Positions 62,388 through 64,000 of a stretch of 64,000 bases of DNA are shown here, in pieces. This DNA is from Castellaniella sp047971665 (GTDB taxonomy: Bacteria > Pseudomonadota > Gammaproteobacteria > Burkholderiales > Burkholderiaceae_B). Both the position numbers and the translations under genes were made by a program. Location of the stretch: the NCBI RefSeq assembly GCF_047971665.1, contig NZ_JBKEAA010000021.1, forward strand, positions 1 to 64,000, in the 5' to 3' direction. Position 1 is the stretch's first letter, and each line of letters opens with the position of its first letter. The notes below the pieces were generated by a model. The model saw only the letters and a list, made by a program, of their open reading frames with translations, had not been told where the DNA came from and did not search any database.

Positions 62388-63728
62388 ATGACACTTCCTT
62401 CCATCGATCAGTTTCTTGACAGAGTCAAGTCCCGGGATCCGAACCAACCCGAGTTCATGCAGGCGGTCAAAGAAGTCACGCACAGCCTGTGGCCGTTCAT
62501 CAAGCAGAACCCGCGCTACGCCAGCCAGGCGTTGCTCGAACGCCTCGTCGAACCCGAACGCGCCCTGCAGTTCCGCATCAGCTGGATGGACGATGCCGGT
62601 CAGATCCAGGTCAACCGGGGATTTCGCATCCAGCACAGTTCGGCCATCGGTCCCTACAAGGGCGGCATGCGGTTCCACCCCTCGGTGAATCTCTCGATCC
62701 TCAAGTTCCTGGCTTTCGAGCAGACTTTCAAGAACGCCCTGACCACCCTGCCCATGGGCGGTGGCAAAGGCGGCTCCGACTTCGACCCCAAGGGCAAGTC
62801 CGACGCCGAGGTCATGCGTTTCTGCCAGGCCCTGATCATGGAACTGCACCGCCACCTGGGACCGGACACGGATGTGCCGGCCGGCGACATCGGGGTGGGC
62901 GCGCGTGAGGTCGGCTTCATGGCCGGCATGATGAAAAAACTCTCCAACCAGAGCGCCTGCATCTTCACCGGCAAGGGCCTGTCCTTCGGCGGCAGCCTGA
63001 TCCGCCCCGAAGCCACCGGTTACGGCACCGTGTATTTCGCCGAAGAAATGCTCAAGCACGCCGGCCAGTCTCTCGAGGGCTATTCGATCTCGGTGTCCGG
63101 CTCGGGCAACGTGGCGCAATACACCATCGAAAAATGCCTGCAACTGGGCGCCAAGGTCGTCACGGTCTCGGACTCCCATGGTTGCGTGGTGGACCCGGCG
63201 GGCTTCACACCGGAAAAACTGGCGGCCCTGATCGAGATCAAGAACGAAAAGCGCGGTCGCGTCGAGGAATACGCCAGGCAATTCGGCCTGACCTACGAGA
63301 TCGGCAAGCGCCCCTGGCATGTCCCCGTGGACGTGGCCCTGCCCTGCGCGACGCAGAACGAACTCGAAATCGAGGACGCCCGCACCCTGATCGCCAATGG
63401 CGTGCGCTGCGTCGCCGAAGGCGCCAACATGCCCTCCAGCATCGAGGCGGCCGAGGCCTTCATCGAGGCCGGCGTGCTGTATGCGCCCGGCAAGGCCAGC
63501 AATGCCGGCGGCGTGGCCGTCTCCGGCCTGGAAATGAGCCAGAACGCCCAGCGCCTGAACTGGACCCGCGAAGAAGTCGATGCCAAGCTGCACGCCATCA
63601 TGCGCGACATCCACGAAAACTGCGTGCGCCATGGCACGACAGGCAAGACCGTCAACTATCTGAACGGGGCCAACATCGCCGGCTTCGTCAAAGTGGCCGA
63701 CGCCATGCTGGCCCAAGGGGTGTACTGA
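62388..63728 (+). CDS. gdhA: NADP-type glutamate dehydrogenase
   Basis: Reversible reductive amination of 2-oxoglutarate; hexameric, 446 residues, the length of the short NADP-specific class. Substrate-site segments GPYKGGMRFHPSVN and PMGGGKGGSDFDPKG hold the catalytic Lys and Asp; the nucleotide-binding domain has VSGSGNVAQYTIEK. The start is ATG at 62388 (a TTG one codon earlier is possible). The 13-base gap after rho, with no clear promoter, suggests co-transcription with rho. Confidence 0.95.
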   Translation: MTLPSIDQFLDRVKSRDPNQPEFMQAVKEVTHSLWPFIKQNPRYASQALLERLVEPERALQFRISWMDDAGQIQVNRGFRIQHSSAIGPYKGGMRFHPSVNLSILKFLAFEQTFKNALTTLPMGGGKGGSDFDPKGKSDAEVMRFCQALIMELHRHLGPDTDVPAGDIGVGAREVGFMAGMMKKLSNQSACIFTGKGLSFGGSLIRPEATGYGTVYFAEEMLKHAGQSLEGYSISVSGSGNVAQYTIEKCLQLGAKVVTVSDSHGCVVDPAGFTPEKLAALIEIKNEKRGRVEEYARQFGLTYEIGKRPWHVPVDVALPCATQNELEIEDARTLIANGVRCVAEGANMPSSIEAAEAFIEAGVLYAPGKASNAGGVAVSGLEMSQNAQRLNWTREEVDAKLHAIMRDIHENCVRHGTTGKTVNYLNGANIAGFVKVADAMLAQGVY

Positions 63729-63751
63729 GACGGGCCGCACCGCCACCGCCT

Positions 63752-63781
63752 CGAAAAAAGCGCCTGCGGGCGCTTTTTTCG
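63752..63781. terminator. Bidirectional intrinsic terminator between gdhA and the YhdP-like gene
   Basis: GCGCC (63760-63764), TGCG loop, GGCGC (63769-63773), flanked by an A6 run on the left (63754-63759) and a T6 run on the right (63774-63779), so that it works on either strand. It lies 23 bases after gdhA and 29 bases from the end of the converging gene. Confidence 0.92.
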
Positions 63782-63809
63782 TCAGGGACGGAGGATTCTC
63801 GGCGTCGCC

Positions 63810-64000
63810 TTATCTGATGGTCGTCACGGGTTCAGGCTCGGGTTCTCGTGTCACAGCCACCGGAATCTCTTCGACCTTGGGGTCGTCCCAGTCGCCTGTG
63901 ATCCGATAGCGCACCGACATGCTCCTGGCCAACGGCTCCTTCAGCAGCCATTGGGTCACGAAGGCACCCAGGCCGATCAGCGGATTGATGGCGATTCCGG
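63810..64000 (-). CDS. YhdP-family AsmA-like envelope protein, C-terminal end (partial)
   Basis: Only the last ~63 codons are inside the window; the gene enters from the right edge. The visible part reads INPLIGLGAFVTQWLLKEPL, then YRITGDWDDPKVEEIPVAV, the characteristic end of YhdP-family proteins, which carry an N-terminal membrane anchor and a long beta-groove thought to move phospholipids to the outer membrane. The final Glu/Pro/Val tail (TREPEPEPVTTIR) is lineage-specific. Confidence 0.8.
   Translation of the reverse strand, partial: GIAINPLIGLGAFVTQWLLKEPLARSMSVRYRITGDWDDPKVEEIPVAVTREPEPEPVTTIR

Overview
This is a GC-rich chromosomal window from a betaproteobacterium, most likely of order Burkholderiales and an Alcaligenaceae-like lineage (Bordetella / Castellaniella / Alcaligenes type). 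The lineage call rests on gene order (ndk-rlmN-rodZ-ispG-hisS-yfgM-bamB-der-hisC-hfq-hflX-hflK-hflC-hisZ-purA) and on the Lys/Ala-rich N-terminal extension of RpoD. No taxonomic search could be run. I saw no tRNA, rRNA, CRISPR array, insertion sequence or integrase.

Layout: (1) 1-1835, the 5' part of an AT-richer autotransporter-type adhesin that runs off the left edge, preceded by an AT-rich promoter region. (2) 2195-6740, the macromolecular synthesis operon rpsU-dnaG-rpoD (minus strand) with a clear terminator. (3) 6913-22824, a long minus-strand housekeeping cluster from ndk to purA plus a phosphoribosyltransferase, with many overlapping stop/start codons. (4) 23021-27428, valS and nhaA on the plus strand; nhaA has a structured leader that could be a cation riboswitch. 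(5) 27527-30527, a minus-strand sulfur module: exported tandem rhodanese, YeeE/YedE transporter, a 54-residue membrane protein, a YgaV-like persulfide-sensing ArsR repressor with a palindromic site, and a DUF2892 membrane protein. (6) 30709-33171, PfkB kinase coupled to a YghU-like glutathione transferase, a YeaQ/GlsB-type membrane protein, and SlyX. (7) 33193-39238, urate/allantoin catabolism: divergent uraH-puuD and gntR-puuE-alc-M20 hydrolase around a promoter region with two matching operator-like palindromes. (8) 39387-42085, a TPM-domain protein and a PrpF-type isomerase. (9) 42337-51328, a chromosomal R64-like type IVb pilus operon (pilL-N-O-P-Q-R-S-V order, minus strand). (10) 51516-56230, a DUF900 hydrolase, a solute-binding protein, and a DadA-like dehydrogenase overlapping a ferredoxin-type reductase gene. 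(11) 56268-60557, parE-parC. (12) 60689-63728, trxA, rho and gdhA, ending at a bidirectional terminator shared with the 3' end of a converging YhdP-family gene.

How the parts work together: regions 2, 3 and 11 carry core replication, transcription, translation and envelope functions. The urate cluster should take urate through hydroxyisourate and allantoin to ureidoglycolate, but uraD and a ureidoglycolate lyase are not in the window. The sulfur module looks like thiosulfate/sulfane-sulfur import with periplasmic sulfur transfer under persulfide control. The pilus operon encodes the secretin, inner-membrane platform, ATPase, major prepilin and a PilV-type tip protein, but no prepilin peptidase or lytic transglycosylase, so these must come from elsewhere. 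The most unusual items are the PilL-position protein that joins a VirB9/TrbG-like segment to a TcpQ domain, the sulfur module, the nhaA leader, and an Arg replacing a conserved Trp in PurA.
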